NCBI GenBank assembly: GCA_021785695.1
Contig: JAJYEQ010000005.1
Coordinates: 48,432 to 112,431 of the forward strand
Source: Actinomycetes bacterium
Lineage (GTDB): Bacteria > Actinomycetota > Acidimicrobiia > Acidimicrobiales > RAAP-2
DNA: 64,000 nt
Direction: 5' to 3'
Shown one piece after another: positions 30,010-38,695 of the stretch (positions within the stretch are counted from its first letter, which is position 1; every line of letters starts with the position of its first letter). A model generated the notes under the pieces. That model made no database searches, was not told where the DNA came from, and saw only the letters and a list, made by a program, of their open reading frames with translations. The position numbers were made by a program, and so were the translations under genes.

Positions 30010-31403
30010 GGGCGCGGGTCGATGGGCGTGATCACGCCCAGCTCGCGCTCGATCGCCTCGCCGGCGTCCAGGCACACGTCGTCGCGGAAGCGCGGCCCGA
30101 GGATCTGCGCCCCCACGGGCAGCCCGTCGGCGACCCCGGTCGGCACGCACACGGCGGGCAGGCCCAGGAGGTTGGCTGGCAGCACGAAGCGGAACAGCTC
30201 GTTGACCGCCCGAGCCGCGGCGGCGTCGCGGATGTCGAACCCGTGCTCGAAGGGCGGCTGCGTCCAGGTCGGTCCCACCACCAGCGGGTGGTCCTCCATG
30301 AAGGCGCGCCAGGAGCGCGCCACGGCAAAGCGCTTCTGGTGCATGGCGTAGAGGGACTCGGGCGTCGCGGCGAAGTCGACCATCGACATCTCCAAGAAGC
30401 GCCGCCCGTCCTCGCCCAGCAGGGGCACGATCAGCGGGGCCGCCACGGCCAGGCTGGTCATCATCAGCTCGGTCCAGGCGGCGTAGGTCTCCTCCAGCAG
30501 CGGCGGCGCGATCTCTTCGACCTCGTACCCGGCGGCCTCCAGGGCGCGGCCCGCGGCTCGCACGCCCGCGGCCACGCCGGGATCGGTCGCGCCGCCGGCG
30601 GGCTCGGGCACCAGGGCCACCCGCCGCGCCAGTGGCGGGCCGGCCAGGGGGACGTCCACGGCCTGGGGATCACGAGGGTGCGAGCCCATGATCGCGAAGA
30701 GGCCGGCACGCACGTCGGCGATGTGGCGGGCCAGGACGCCTTCGGCCAGCATCAGCTGCGCATTGATGGGGCGCTCGACCGTATCGGTCACGTTGGCCAT
30801 CGGCACCCGCCCGCGCGAGGGCTTGATCGAGCAGACCCCGCACGCGTAGGCCGGGTTGCGCAGCGAGCCCCCGATGTCGTTGCCGAGACCCAGGGGGCTC
30901 ATGCCGGTGGCCAGGGCCGCGGCCTCGCCGCCCGAGGACCCCCCGGTGGTGCGCCCGTGGCGCCACGGGTTGTGGGCCGGACCGTAGAGCGAGGACTCGG
31001 TGTTGATGCGCAGGCCGAGGTCGGGCATGTTGGTGCGCGCCAGCAGCACCGCGCCGGCCGCCCGCAGGCGTTCGACGACCGGGGCGTCGCTGTCGGCCAC
31101 GAGCCCGGCCAGGACCGTGGTGCCCTGGGTCGTGGCGTAGCCCGCGACGTCGATGTTGGTCTTGGCGGTGAAGGGCACCCCGTGCAGCGGGCCGAGCGGC
31201 CGCCCCTCGCGGCGGGCCTCGTCAGCCCGGTCGGCCTCCTCGAGCACCTCGTCGGCGCGGACCTCGACGACCGCGTTGATCGCGGGGTTGACGGCCTCGA
31301 TGCGCTCGAGGTGCGCCTCGACCACCTCGCGCGAGGTCGTCAGTCCCCCCCGGATCATCTTGGCCAGCCGGCCGGCCGGCTCCTGCCACAGTTCGGTTGC
31401 CAT
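30006..31403 (-). CDS. Amidase (amidase-signature family)
   Basis: A 465-residue amide hydrolase with the Ser-cisSer-Lys triad: Lys in PFTAKTNIDV (near residue 80), cis-Ser in GRTTGGSSGGEAAALATG (near 155) and nucleophile Ser in GNDIGGSLRNPA (near 180). Substrate cannot be assigned; GatA of the tRNA amidotransferase is unlikely since gatB/gatC are absent and the C-terminal region (HQKRFAVARSWRAFMEDH) is of the stand-alone type. ATG 31403 follows AGGAGGTG. First gene of the amidase-GNAT-AhpD operon. Confidence 0.9.
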   Translation of the reverse strand: MATELWQEPAGRLAKMIRGGLTTSREVVEAHLERIEAVNPAINAVVEVRADEVLEEADRADEARREGRPLGPLHGVPFTAKTNIDVAGYATTQGTTVLAGLVADSDAPVVERLRAAGAVLLARTNMPDLGLRINTESSLYGPAHNPWRHGRTTGGSSGGEAAALATGMSPLGLGNDIGGSLRNPAYACGVCSIKPSRGRVPMANVTDTVERPINAQLMLAEGVLARHIADVRAGLFAIMGSHPRDPQAVDVPLAGPPLARRVALVPEPAGGATDPGVAAGVRAAGRALEAAGYEVEEIAPPLLEETYAAWTELMMTSLAVAAPLIVPLLGEDGRRFLEMSMVDFAATPESLYAMHQKRFAVARSWRAFMEDHPLVVGPTWTQPPFEHGFDIRDAAAARAVNELFRFVLPANLLGLPAVCVPTGVADGLPVGAQILGPRFRDDVCLDAGEAIERELGVITPIDPRP

Positions 31404-31440
31404 TGCTCACCTCCTGCGCCGAGGGTAGCAAGGCGGCGGG

Positions 31441-32322
31441 CTACGCCGACGACTCGCTGTGGCGCTGCGTGCGCGCCACGATGACCCGGGCGACCACCAG
31501 CATCACCAGGACCAGCACCAGCAAGATGAGGCTCGCGTCGTAGGAGACGACGTGGGCCGCGTTGGAGGGCTGGTTCCAGTCGGTCCAGACGTAGTAGGTG
31601 AGGTAGGCGATGGGGTGGTGCAACAGGCTCCAGGTCGGCAGGTTGTTGGTGACGCCAGCGGTATAGAGCAGGGGGGCCGTCTCGCCGCCGGCGATCGAGA
31701 GCGCGATCAGCAGCCCGGTCACGATCCCGGGCAGCGCGCTACGCACCACCACCCGGCGCAGGGCGTGGCCACCGGGCATCCCGAGCGCCTCGGCGCCCTC
31801 GCGGTACGCCGTGGGCACCTGGTGGAGGGAGGACTCGGTCGACTTGGCGATGTAGGGCACGACCATGAACGACAGGATCATCAGGGCCGGCAGCAAGGAG
31901 AAGCCCCAGCCCAGGCCGACGCACAGCGCCACGTAGCCGACGTAGCCGAGCACGATCGAGGGAAAGCCCGCCAGGACGTCGATGGCGACGCGCACCACGT
32001 GCACGCCCCGGCTCCCCTCGGCGAACTCGGACAGGTAGATGCCGGTCAGGACGCCGGTGGTGCCCGCCAGGACCAGGACCCCGGCCATCAGCACCAGGGT
32101 GCCCACGACAGCGTTGGCCAGCCCGCCACTGGTGCCCTGGGACAGGGTGGTCAGCACGCTCCAGCGCCAGCCCGGCAGCGCGCGCGCGACGACGCCTCCG
32201 ACCAGCCACAGCGCCGGGCCCACGACGAGGGCCAGGGCCCCGAGCATGAGGAGGTGGAACAGGCGCGCGCGCACGTGGCGCCACCGCGTCGAGGGGAGGC
32301 CCGACGGGGCGATCTCGACCAT
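31441..32322 (-). CDS. pstA: Phosphate ABC transporter permease PstA
   Basis: One of two membrane permeases for high-affinity phosphate uptake, 293 residues, about six helices. The ABC-permease coupling loop appears as YREGAEALGMPGGHALRRVVVRSALPGIVTGL; the family signature SIVLGYVGYV and AGGETAPLLYTAG are also present. The ATG shares one base with the pstC stop (TGATG). It is the last gene of pstS-pstC-pstA; the ATPase pstB lies upstream rather than downstream. Confidence 0.93.
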   Translation of the reverse strand: MVEIAPSGLPSTRWRHVRARLFHLLMLGALALVVGPALWLVGGVVARALPGWRWSVLTTLSQGTSGGLANAVVGTLVLMAGVLVLAGTTGVLTGIYLSEFAEGSRGVHVVRVAIDVLAGFPSIVLGYVGYVALCVGLGWGFSLLPALMILSFMVVPYIAKSTESSLHQVPTAYREGAEALGMPGGHALRRVVVRSALPGIVTGLLIALSIAGGETAPLLYTAGVTNNLPTWSLLHHPIAYLTYYVWTDWNQPSNAAHVVSYDASLILLVLVLVMLVVARVIVARTQRHSESSA

Positions 32323-33389
32323 CAGGCCCGCCCCACGGGGGCTCCGAGAGCCCCCGAGCGTCGCACGATGGCCCGGGCCGCCAGGTTGACGGCGATGGAG
32401 ATGCCCGCGAGCAGCAGGCCCGCCTCGGCCAGGTTGGCCACGGCGAATCCCGTCCCGTCGGTGGCGGCCGAGTCGAGCTGGCTGACGATCGTGGCCGCGA
32501 TCGTCGTCATCGTGCCGTAGAGGTTCGGCGAGACCACGCCGAGGACCGAGCCCGAGACCATGGCCACGGCGATCGTCTCGCCCAGCGCGCGGCCGAGTCC
32601 CAGCACCGCCGCGCCGATCACCCCGGAGCGCACCCACGGCAACGTCACGCGCCGGGCCACCTCGGCGTCGGTCATGCCCAGGGCCCGCGCGCCTTCCTGG
32701 GGCAGGGCGGGAACTTGCAAGAACAGGTCGCGCGTGGTCGAGGCGATGATGGGCACGATCATCAAGCCGAGCACCAGGCCCGAGGTGACGAGCCCCTCGC
32801 CGTAGCCGACCGATCCCCCGAAGTACGACAGGACCGGAACGTTGGGAATATGCGTGGCGATCAGGGGGTAGACGTCGTGGGCCAGGAAGGGGCCCAGGAC
32901 CAGGACGCCCCACAGGCCGATGATGACGCTCGGGATGCCGGCGACCATCTCGACCACGAAGCCGAGCGGCCGGGCGATGCGGCTGGGCAGGCCCTCGGTG
33001 AGGGCGAAAGCGGTCAGGATCGACACCGGGACCGCGAAGACCAGCGCGATGGCCGAGGTCTGCAGCGTGCCCGCGATCAGGGGCCAGGCACCGTAGTGCG
33101 CGCCCACGGGAATCGTGACGCCGTGGACCTTCTCGACGCCGCCGTAGGTGCTACCCGGCAGCCACGACGACCCGGTCAGGTAGCCCCAGCCGCTGACCCG
33201 GATCGCGGGCCACGCCTTGACCGCGAGCACCGCAAGGAGGAAGACGAGGGCGCCGACCGGGACCAGCGTGGCCACGCGTCCCCCGAGGCGCCACACCGCC
33301 TCTTCCTTGCGCGCCCAGGCGCGGCGAACCCGCCGGGACGAATCGTCCCGGCGGATTCCCCCAACAGAGCTGGGCGCGCGCAGCGTCAC
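32322..33389 (-). CDS. pstC: Phosphate ABC transporter permease PstC
   Basis: Second permease of the phosphate transporter, 355 residues, about six to seven helices. The N-terminal 30 residues are cytoplasmic and Arg-rich. Characteristic stretches are VPVSILTAFALTEGLP, EMVAGIPSVIIGLWGVLVLGP, QEGARALGMTDAEVARRVTLPWVRSG (coupling loop) and LGRALGETIAVAMVSG. The GTG start overlaps the pstS stop as GTGA. Confidence 0.93.
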   Translation of the reverse strand: MTLRAPSSVGGIRRDDSSRRVRRAWARKEEAVWRLGGRVATLVPVGALVFLLAVLAVKAWPAIRVSGWGYLTGSSWLPGSTYGGVEKVHGVTIPVGAHYGAWPLIAGTLQTSAIALVFAVPVSILTAFALTEGLPSRIARPLGFVVEMVAGIPSVIIGLWGVLVLGPFLAHDVYPLIATHIPNVPVLSYFGGSVGYGEGLVTSGLVLGLMIVPIIASTTRDLFLQVPALPQEGARALGMTDAEVARRVTLPWVRSGVIGAAVLGLGRALGETIAVAMVSGSVLGVVSPNLYGTMTTIAATIVSQLDSAATDGTGFAVANLAEAGLLLAGISIAVNLAARAIVRRSGALGAPVGRA

Positions 33390-34525
33390 TTAATCTTCTG
33401 GATCTGCTGGTAGGACTGCCAGACGACCTTGAGCGGCAGGGCCTGGAAGCGGACCTGGCTCAGGTACTTGTGGCTGTTGCCGAAGCGGGGGTTGATGGCC
33501 CACTCGAGCACCGACCGCACCGCCTTGGCCGTCGAGGCTGAGGACTGCTTGGCATTCACGATGGCGTACTCGTAGTTGATGATCGGGTAGCCGCCCTTGA
33601 CGTGCCCGTTGATCATCGAGATCGTGCCGCTGGCCGGCGTGATCCTCGTGTAGCCCGCCGCTTCGCGGGCTACCGCCTGCGACGTCGGCATCATGTACTG
33701 GCCCAATCCGTTGCGCAGCTGGGCGTAGCCCAGGCCGTCACCGAGCCCCTGGGTCAGGAACGACACGCCGACGTAGGCCACGCAGCCCGGAGTCGCCGAG
33801 CAGCCCGAGACCATGCCGCCGTTGCCCTGCTCGGCCAGCTGGTTCTTGATGGCCGGCCAGGTCACGGTGGTGCCGTAGTTGCCCGCGCCCCACTGGGCGC
33901 CGTCCTGGCGCGCCAGGTACTGGGAGAACAGGAACGTGTCGCCGCTGCCGTCGGAACGGTGCAGGGCCACGATGGGCAGGGAGGGGATCTTGACCCCCGG
34001 GTTGAGTGACGTGATCTGGGGGTCGTTCCAGTTGGTGATCTGGCCCAGGTAGATGCGCGTCAGGACCGTGCCGTTCAGCTTCAGGTGCGCGGTCAAGCCC
34101 GGGATGTTGTACATGATCACCTGGTAGGAGATGGCCAGCGGGATGTTGAGCAGCGACGGGGCAGACGCCAGCGTCGTGGGCGACAGGTACGCGTCAGACG
34201 AGCCGATGTTGACCGTCCCACTCGTCGCGTCGGCGATGCCGGTGCCCGAGCCGGTGCCCGCCGTGGACAGCGTGACCTGGTGGAACTTCGCCTGGTAGTC
34301 GGGGGCCCACAGGTTCCACAGCGGGTACAGCAGGGTGCTGCCGGTCTCGCTGAGGCTGGCCGCGGGGGGCGTCTCCACCTTCAGGGCCGCCGTGGCCGGC
34401 GCCTTCTTCTTGGGCGCGGGACGCGTCCCGGCTCCGGCGGCGCTGGACAGGCCCACCAGGGCCACTGAGCCCGCCAGGGCCAGGATCGACAGCGCCCGAG
34501 TGCGCGGACGTCCAATCTTCTTCAC
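33386..34525 (-). CDS. pstS: Phosphate-binding protein PstS
   Basis: Extracytoplasmic phosphate receptor of the Pst system, 379 residues. A signal sequence covers about residues 1-33 (ALSILALAGSVALVGLSSAAGA); no lipobox cysteine follows, so it is probably released or wall-associated rather than a lipoprotein. Phosphate-site loops SLSETGSTLLYPL, TAGTGSGTGIADATSG and HRSDGSGDTFLF are clear. Cys-x5-Cys in GCSATPGC could form a disulfide. The GTG start follows GGGAGGAACCC. It is preceded by a Pho box of 11-bp repeats. Confidence 0.94.
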   Translation of the reverse strand: MKKIGRPRTRALSILALAGSVALVGLSSAAGAGTRPAPKKKAPATAALKVETPPAASLSETGSTLLYPLWNLWAPDYQAKFHQVTLSTAGTGSGTGIADATSGTVNIGSSDAYLSPTTLASAPSLLNIPLAISYQVIMYNIPGLTAHLKLNGTVLTRIYLGQITNWNDPQITSLNPGVKIPSLPIVALHRSDGSGDTFLFSQYLARQDGAQWGAGNYGTTVTWPAIKNQLAEQGNGGMVSGCSATPGCVAYVGVSFLTQGLGDGLGYAQLRNGLGQYMMPTSQAVAREAAGYTRITPASGTISMINGHVKGGYPIINYEYAIVNAKQSSASTAKAVRSVLEWAINPRFGNSHKYLSQVRFQALPLKVVWQSYQQIQKIK

Positions 34526-34569
34526 GTGGGTTCCTCCCTCTCGTTGACGCGCTCACCGTAGGGAAGCGA

Positions 34570-34620
34570 GGTGAACCGCCCGTGACGGGCCGGTGAGTCC
34601 GAGAGGATTTCTCGGTGAGG
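34570..34620 (-). promoter_or_regulatory. Pho box (11-bp direct repeats) upstream of pstS
   Basis: On the plus-strand reading, GGTGAAC (34570), CGTGACG (34581), GGTGAGT (34592) and GGTGAGG (34614) are spaced in exact multiples of 11 bp; the unit at 34603 is degenerate. In pstS orientation these read GTTCACC-like, the repeat bound by PhoP in actinobacteria. The last unit touches the pstB stop at 34621. Confidence 0.75.
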
Positions 34621-35457
34621 TCAGCCGACCAGGCCCTGCACGTAGCGCGCCGTGCGCGGGTCCCGGGGCTGCCCGAAGACCTGCGCCGTGGCGCCGTGCT
34701 CGGCCAGCTGGCCGTCGTAGAACAGCATGGTGGCCTCCGACAGCCGTCGGGCCTGACCCAGGTTGTGGGTCACCACGAGCAGCGTCAGCGCCGGCGTCAG
34801 CGTCTGGAAGAGCGCTTCGACGGCCTCGGTGGACATTGGGTCGAGCGCCGAGGTCGGCTCGTCGAGCAAGAGCACCTCGGGCCCCACGGCCAGCGCACGC
34901 GCCAGGCACAGCAGCTGCTGCTGCCCGCCCGAGAGCCGGTAGGGCGAGCCGTGCAGGCGGTCCTTGACCGCGTCCCAGAGCCCCACCTCTCGCAGGCGGA
35001 TCTCGGCGACGACGTCGAGCTGCTTGCCGCGCGCGATTCCGTGGGCGCGCACCCCAGAAACCACGTTGTCGCGAATCGACATGGGGAACGGGTTGGGCCG
35101 CTGGAACAGCATCCCCACCCGTCGGCGCACCGCCAGGAGGTCCTGGCCGGGAGACCAGATGCTCTCGCCGTCGAGCAGCACGTCGCCGTGGCGCTCGAAT
35201 CCGCGCACCCGGTCGTTCATGCGGTTCAGCGTGCGCAGGAAGGTCGACTTGCCCGACCCGGTGGGCCCGATGATCGCGGTCACGGTACCCCGAGGCAGGG
35301 CCACGGTGACGTCGCGCAGCACCGCCTGGCCGCCGAAGCCGACCGTCAGGTGCTGGGTCGCCAGCACGTCGGTCGGCCGGTCCCGGTCCGGGTCCAGCGT
35401 GCGCAGCACCGATGCGACGTGCCCGTCGGCGTCGGGGCGCCCGGTGATCTCGTCCAC
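34621..35457 (-). CDS. pstB: Phosphate ABC transporter ATP-binding protein PstB
   Basis: ATPase that energises phosphate import, 278 residues. Walker A is GPTGSGKST, the Q-loop FQRPNPFPMSI is characteristic of PstB, the signature is LSGGQQQLLCLARAL, Walker B is VLLLDEPTSALDP and the switch His is in VVTHNLGQARR. There is an N-terminal extension of about 30 residues before LTVGFGG. GTG 35457 follows GAGGAGG with a 6-base spacer. It precedes pstS instead of ending the operon, with its own Pho box and 95 bases to pstS. A much longer open frame continues upstream but has no coding support. Confidence 0.93.
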   Translation of the reverse strand: MDEITGRPDADGHVASVLRTLDPDRDRPTDVLATQHLTVGFGGQAVLRDVTVALPRGTVTAIIGPTGSGKSTFLRTLNRMNDRVRGFERHGDVLLDGESIWSPGQDLLAVRRRVGMLFQRPNPFPMSIRDNVVSGVRAHGIARGKQLDVVAEIRLREVGLWDAVKDRLHGSPYRLSGGQQQLLCLARALAVGPEVLLLDEPTSALDPMSTEAVEALFQTLTPALTLLVVTHNLGQARRLSEATMLFYDGQLAEHGATAQVFGQPRDPRTARYVQGLVG

Positions 35458-35494
35458 TGTGAACCTCCTCGCCGGGCGCAGCGTACGGGGGCCA

Positions 35495-35523
35495 GGTGAA
35501 CCCCCCGTGACGGCCTGGTGAAC
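35495..35523. promoter_or_regulatory. Pho box between pstB and pfkA
   Basis: GGTGAAC (35495-35501), CGTGACG (35506-35512) and GGTGAAC (35517-35523) are spaced by exactly 11 bp. In pstB orientation the outer units read GTTCACC, the core of actinobacterial Pho boxes. The site is 38 bases from pstB and 73 from pfkA, so it might influence both. Confidence 0.75.
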
Positions 35524-35595
35524 CCGCGACGTCCTGGGGCCAACCCCGGGGGCCCAAGCCCCGCCGCCTACAGTGGGCTCGACGAAAGGGGGCCG

Positions 35596-36624
35596 ATGCG
35601 CATCGGGATCCTGACCGCCGGTGGCGACGCGCCGGGCCTGAACGCGGCGATCCGGGCGGTGGGCCGGATGGCCCTGGCCGACGGCCACACCGTCGTGGGC
35701 GTGGCCAACGGCTGGTCGGGACTGGCCACCTACCTGCCGCGCGAGCTGCACGACAGCGACTTCGCCGGCATCATCGGGCTGGGCGGGACGATCCTGGGCA
35801 CCGCGCGCTACGACCTGGACCGGCCCGCGGGCGGGCGGGACCGGGTCCTGGCCGCCATCGGCGAGCATCTCGACGCTCTGGTGGCCATCGGCGGCGACGG
35901 GACCCAGCGGATTTCGCACTGGCTCTCCCAGCGTGGCGCGCCGGTCGTGGGCGTGCCCAAGACGCTCGACAACGACCTGCTGGGCACCGACTACTGCATC
36001 GGCTTCGACACGGCGATCTCCATCGTGGCCGAGTCCCTCGACCGCCTCTACACGACGGCCGCCTCGCACCACCGCGTCATGGTGGTCGAGACGATGGGCC
36101 GGGCGACGGGCTGGGTGGCGGCCCTCGGCGGCCTGGCCGGCGGGGCCGACCTGATCGTCATCCCGGAGTTCCCCCTCACGATGGACGACGTCCTGTCCCA
36201 CCTGGTGCGCCGCCGCGCGCGCGGCCACGCCTTCTCTATCGTCGTCGTCGCCGAGGGCGTCAACCTGACCAGCCTGGGTGGCCAGGAGGCGGGCGAGCTG
36301 CCCGGCGAAGGCGTGCGCGGCACCCGCCTGGCCCTGCGGGGCGTGGGCCACTTCGTGGCCTCGCGCATCGAGGCCCACGGCGGCTTCGAGGTCCGCACCA
36401 CGGTGCTCGGGCACCTCCAGCGCGGGGGCAGTCCCACCGCCTACGACCGCATCTGGGCCACCCGGGTGGGGGCCGCCGCCTACGAGGCGGCCGTCGCCGG
36501 GCGCTGGGGCACGATCCCGCTGGTGCGCCAGGGGCGCATCGAGCTGGCGCCCCTGAGCGACGTGGCCGAGGGCCAGCGCCGCGTCCCGCGCGAGCTCTAC
36601 GACCTGTGCGCGAGGTTCTTCTAG
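35596..36624 (+). CDS. pfkA: 6-phosphofructokinase, actinobacterial ATP/PPi type
   Basis: Phosphorylates fructose 6-phosphate to the 1,6-bisphosphate. The 342-residue protein has the PfkA core: [30 protein letters not shown] and [11 protein letters not shown], with [14 protein letters not shown] later. The phosphodonor positions corresponding to E. coli Gly104/Gly124 are Gly (GGDGT) and Lys (PKTLDND). Asp plus Lys marks PPi-dependent enzymes, whereas Gly plus Lys is seen in actinobacterial group III enzymes; ATP use is likely but not certain. The ATG follows AAAGGGGG; TACAGT at 35569-35574 is a suitable -10 box. Ends in a CTAG shared with tdk. Confidence 0.92.
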   Translation: MRIGILTAGGDAPGLNAAIRAVGRMALADGHTVVGVANGWSGLATYLPRELHDSDFAGIIGLGGTILGTARYDLDRPAGGRDRVLAAIGEHLDALVAIGGDGTQRISHWLSQRGAPVVGVPKTLDNDLLGTDYCIGFDTAISIVAESLDRLYTTAASHHRVMVVETMGRATGWVAALGGLAGGADLIVIPEFPLTMDDVLSHLVRRRARGHAFSIVVVAEGVNLTSLGGQEAGELPGEGVRGTRLALRGVGHFVASRIEAHGGFEVRTTVLGHLQRGGSPTAYDRIWATRVGAAAYEAAVAGRWGTIPLVRQGRIELAPLSDVAEGQRRVPRELYDLCARFF

Positions 36625-37229
36625 TCCCCCGCGTCCCCCGAGCCCGTCGGGCCCAGCTGTCCGCGCCAGTAGTGCGTCCGGCACAGTACCTGGTAGTGCG
36701 TGGCCCCCGGGGCCACGTCGCCGAAGACCAGCTGGTCTCCCTCGCGCACGACCACCCCGTTGACGACGCGCGCGTTGCAGCGCCCGCGCCGACCGCACCA
36801 GCACGTCGAGGTCAGGGGCAGCTCGTGGGCCCAGTCGGCGATCGCGAACAGGCGCGCCGAGCCGGGGAACAGCGTGAGCCGGAAGTCGGCCGACAGCCCG
36901 AAGGCGTGCACGTCGATGCCGTCCTCGTCGACCAGGTGGGCCAGCGCGTCAACCTGGTCGACGCTGGCGAACTGGACCTCGTCGATCACGACGACCCGGA
37001 CCTGGCGCTCGCGCAGCGACGCGCGGAAGGGCGCCAGGTCGGCGCCGGGCTCGATGGCCTCGGCCTGGGCCTCGATGCCGATGCGGCTGGTCACCAGCCC
37101 GCTGGCGCGGTCGCCGAAGGTCCACAGCACGACGTCGGTGCGGCTCTCGCGCAGCTGCCAGCACAGTTGGAGGGCCAGGGTCGACTTGCCGGCCGCCATC
37201 GTGCCGTAGGTAAAGGTCAGCTCGGCCAT
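36621..37229 (-). CDS. tdk: Thymidine kinase
   Basis: Salvage kinase phosphorylating thymidine to dTMP, 202 residues, type II. The P-loop is [10 protein letters not shown], Walker B-like [11 protein letters not shown], the catalytic lasso has [14 protein letters not shown], and a zinc site is formed by CWCGRRGRC and the later LCRTHY. ATG 37229; the region before it shows TATCGT 11 bases upstream, so a short leader is possible. Convergent with pfkA sharing CTAG; divergent from trmO. Confidence 0.93.
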   Translation of the reverse strand: MAELTFTYGTMAAGKSTLALQLCWQLRESRTDVVLWTFGDRASGLVTSRIGIEAQAEAIEPGADLAPFRASLRERQVRVVVIDEVQFASVDQVDALAHLVDEDGIDVHAFGLSADFRLTLFPGSARLFAIADWAHELPLTSTCWCGRRGRCNARVVNGVVVREGDQLVFGDVAPGATHYQVLCRTHYWRGQLGPTGSGDAGD

Positions 37230-37280
37230 GTGCGCAGACCACGATAGCGGTCCGGTCCGGGGGCGTCGGGGGGCGGTGGC

Positions 37281-37286
37281 TAGCAT
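37281..37286 (+). promoter_or_regulatory. -10 hexamer TAGCAT, predicted leaderless promoter of trmO
   Basis: TAGCAT is 6 bp before GTG 37293. Confidence 0.5.
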
Positions 37287-37292
37287 GACGCC

Positions 37293-37745
37293 GTGGACTT
37301 CAGCGTGCGGGCCATCGCCTTCATCCGCAACGATCGCGCCGAGGCCATCGACGACGACTGGTCCGACGTCGTGAGCACCGTGGAGCTGGCCCGCGACGTG
37401 CCCGACGAGGCGCTGGCGGGCCTCGAGGACTTCTCGCACGCCGAGATCATCTTCCTGGCCGACTGGGCCGACGACGTGCCGCCCGGGCCCTGGCACCGCC
37501 ACCCCCAGGGGAACCCCGCCTGGCCCCTCCGGGGCGTCTTCGCCCAGCGCAACAAGGATCGGCCCAACCGGCTGCTGCTGTCCACGGTGCGCATCGAGGA
37601 GTGCCAGTCGCGCTCGTTCACGGTGCGGGGCCTCGACGGGATCGACGGCACGCCGGTGCTCGACATCAAGCCGGTGTATCGCTGGAGCCGACCCGCCGAC
37701 TCGGTGCGCGCGCCGCGCTGGAGTGACGAGCTGGGCGGCCTCTAG
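37293..37745 (+). CDS. TrmO/YaeB-family tRNA (N6-threonylcarbamoyladenosine37-N6)-methyltransferase
   Basis: A 150-residue SAM-binding beta-barrel protein. The family marks are AEIIFLADWAD, NPAWPLRGVFAQRNKDRPNRL and the strongly conserved DGTPVLDIKPV. TrmO methylates t6A37 in some ANN-decoding tRNAs. The protein is shorter than E. coli TrmO (about 235), lacking the C-terminal domain, as in many actinobacterial relatives, so the exact substrate could differ. Leaderless GTG start. Ends in the CTAG shared with the convergent sugar kinase. Confidence 0.85.
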   Translation: MDFSVRAIAFIRNDRAEAIDDDWSDVVSTVELARDVPDEALAGLEDFSHAEIIFLADWADDVPPGPWHRHPQGNPAWPLRGVFAQRNKDRPNRLLLSTVRIEECQSRSFTVRGLDGIDGTPVLDIKPVYRWSRPADSVRAPRWSDELGGL

Positions 37746-38695
37746 CCGGCGGGCTCCGAGCGCGGCGCCGCCCCGACCTCCCGCAGGCGGTCGGCGAGTT
37801 GCGTGGCGCTGGGCGCGCTGGCCCCCCCGACCTGGGCGATCGACCAGGCCGCCGCGACGTTGGCCCGCCAGGCCGCCGACGCCGGGTCCGCCCCCCCGGC
37901 CAGGGAAGCCAGGAAGACGCCGTTGTGGGTGTCGCCGGCCCCGTTGGAGTCCACGACCTGGGTCGCCACGCCGGGGATGCGACGGGGGCGTCCCCCCTCA
38001 GCGATGCGGCATCCGGTGGCGCCCTCGTGGACGACGACGCCGGCGCGCACGCGCGGGCGCACCGCGGCGATCGCGTCGGCCAGCGACGAGGTCCCGGCCA
38101 GGGCGCAGACCTCGTCGTCGCTGGCCAGCAGCCAGTCGACTCGCGCCAGGACCCGGTCCAGAAGCGCCGGGTCGGCGTCGCCGATGCGCGCGCCCGGATC
38201 GAGCGCCACGCGCACGTGCTCGGGCACCGTGGCCAGCCACGGGCCGATCGTCGCGGCCAGCGACGGGTGCGCCAGGTTGTAGCCCGACAGGTAGAGGTAC
38301 TCGTCCTCGCCGAAGTCCAGCGAGTCCAGGGCGGCGCGCGACAGGTCCAGCTCGGCGCCCGCCGCCGTGAGGAAGGTCCGCTCCCCGTCGGGCTCGACGA
38401 CGACCACGCACACGCCGAGGTCCCGGTCGCCCGGCGCGCTGGGCCCCAGCTCGATGCCGGCGGCCACCAGGTCGGCCCGGGCGCGCGCGGCGAAGGGCCC
38501 GGTGCCCAGGTGGCCGCCGTAGCGGCAGGCCAGACCCTGGCGGCGCGCGGCCACCAGCACGTTGAAGCCGCCGCCGGTCGCCAGGTGGGCCGGCGCGCTC
38601 ACCACGTCGGCGCCGCGGGCCGGCAGCGCACCCACCCGCAGCGTGAGGTCGATCAGCACGCTGTCGAGGACCGTGAGGCGGGCGTGCTCAGTCAT
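37742..38695 (-). CDS. PfkB-family carbohydrate kinase
   Basis: A 317-residue ribokinase-like enzyme. HLATGGGFNVLVAARRQG supplies the sugar-binding GG motif, and QVVDSNGAGDTHNGVFLASLAGG holds the catalytic Asp and GAGD anion hole. The sugar is unknown. ATG 38695 lies inside the end of the iminopeptidase gene (8-base overlap), so the pair is translationally coupled. Confidence 0.87.
   Translation of the reverse strand: MTEHARLTVLDSVLIDLTLRVGALPARGADVVSAPAHLATGGGFNVLVAARRQGLACRYGGHLGTGPFAARARADLVAAGIELGPSAPGDRDLGVCVVVVEPDGERTFLTAAGAELDLSRAALDSLDFGEDEYLYLSGYNLAHPSLAATIGPWLATVPEHVRVALDPGARIGDADPALLDRVLARVDWLLASDDEVCALAGTSSLADAIAAVRPRVRAGVVVHEGATGCRIAEGGRPRRIPGVATQVVDSNGAGDTHNGVFLASLAGGADPASAAWRANVAAAWSIAQVGGASAPSATQLADRLREVGAAPRSEPAG

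Noticed and set aside
30006..31403. GatA subunit of the glutamyl-tRNA amidotransferase
   Set aside because: gatB and gatC are missing nearby and the C-terminal half is of the stand-alone amidase type.
34621..36804. A 727-codon open frame on the minus strand covering pstB, pfkA and beyond
   Set aside because: Only the part 34621-35457 carries PstB motifs. The rest lies antisense to pfkA and tdk and is low-complexity Gly/Arg/Ala sequence produced by high-GC codon bias.
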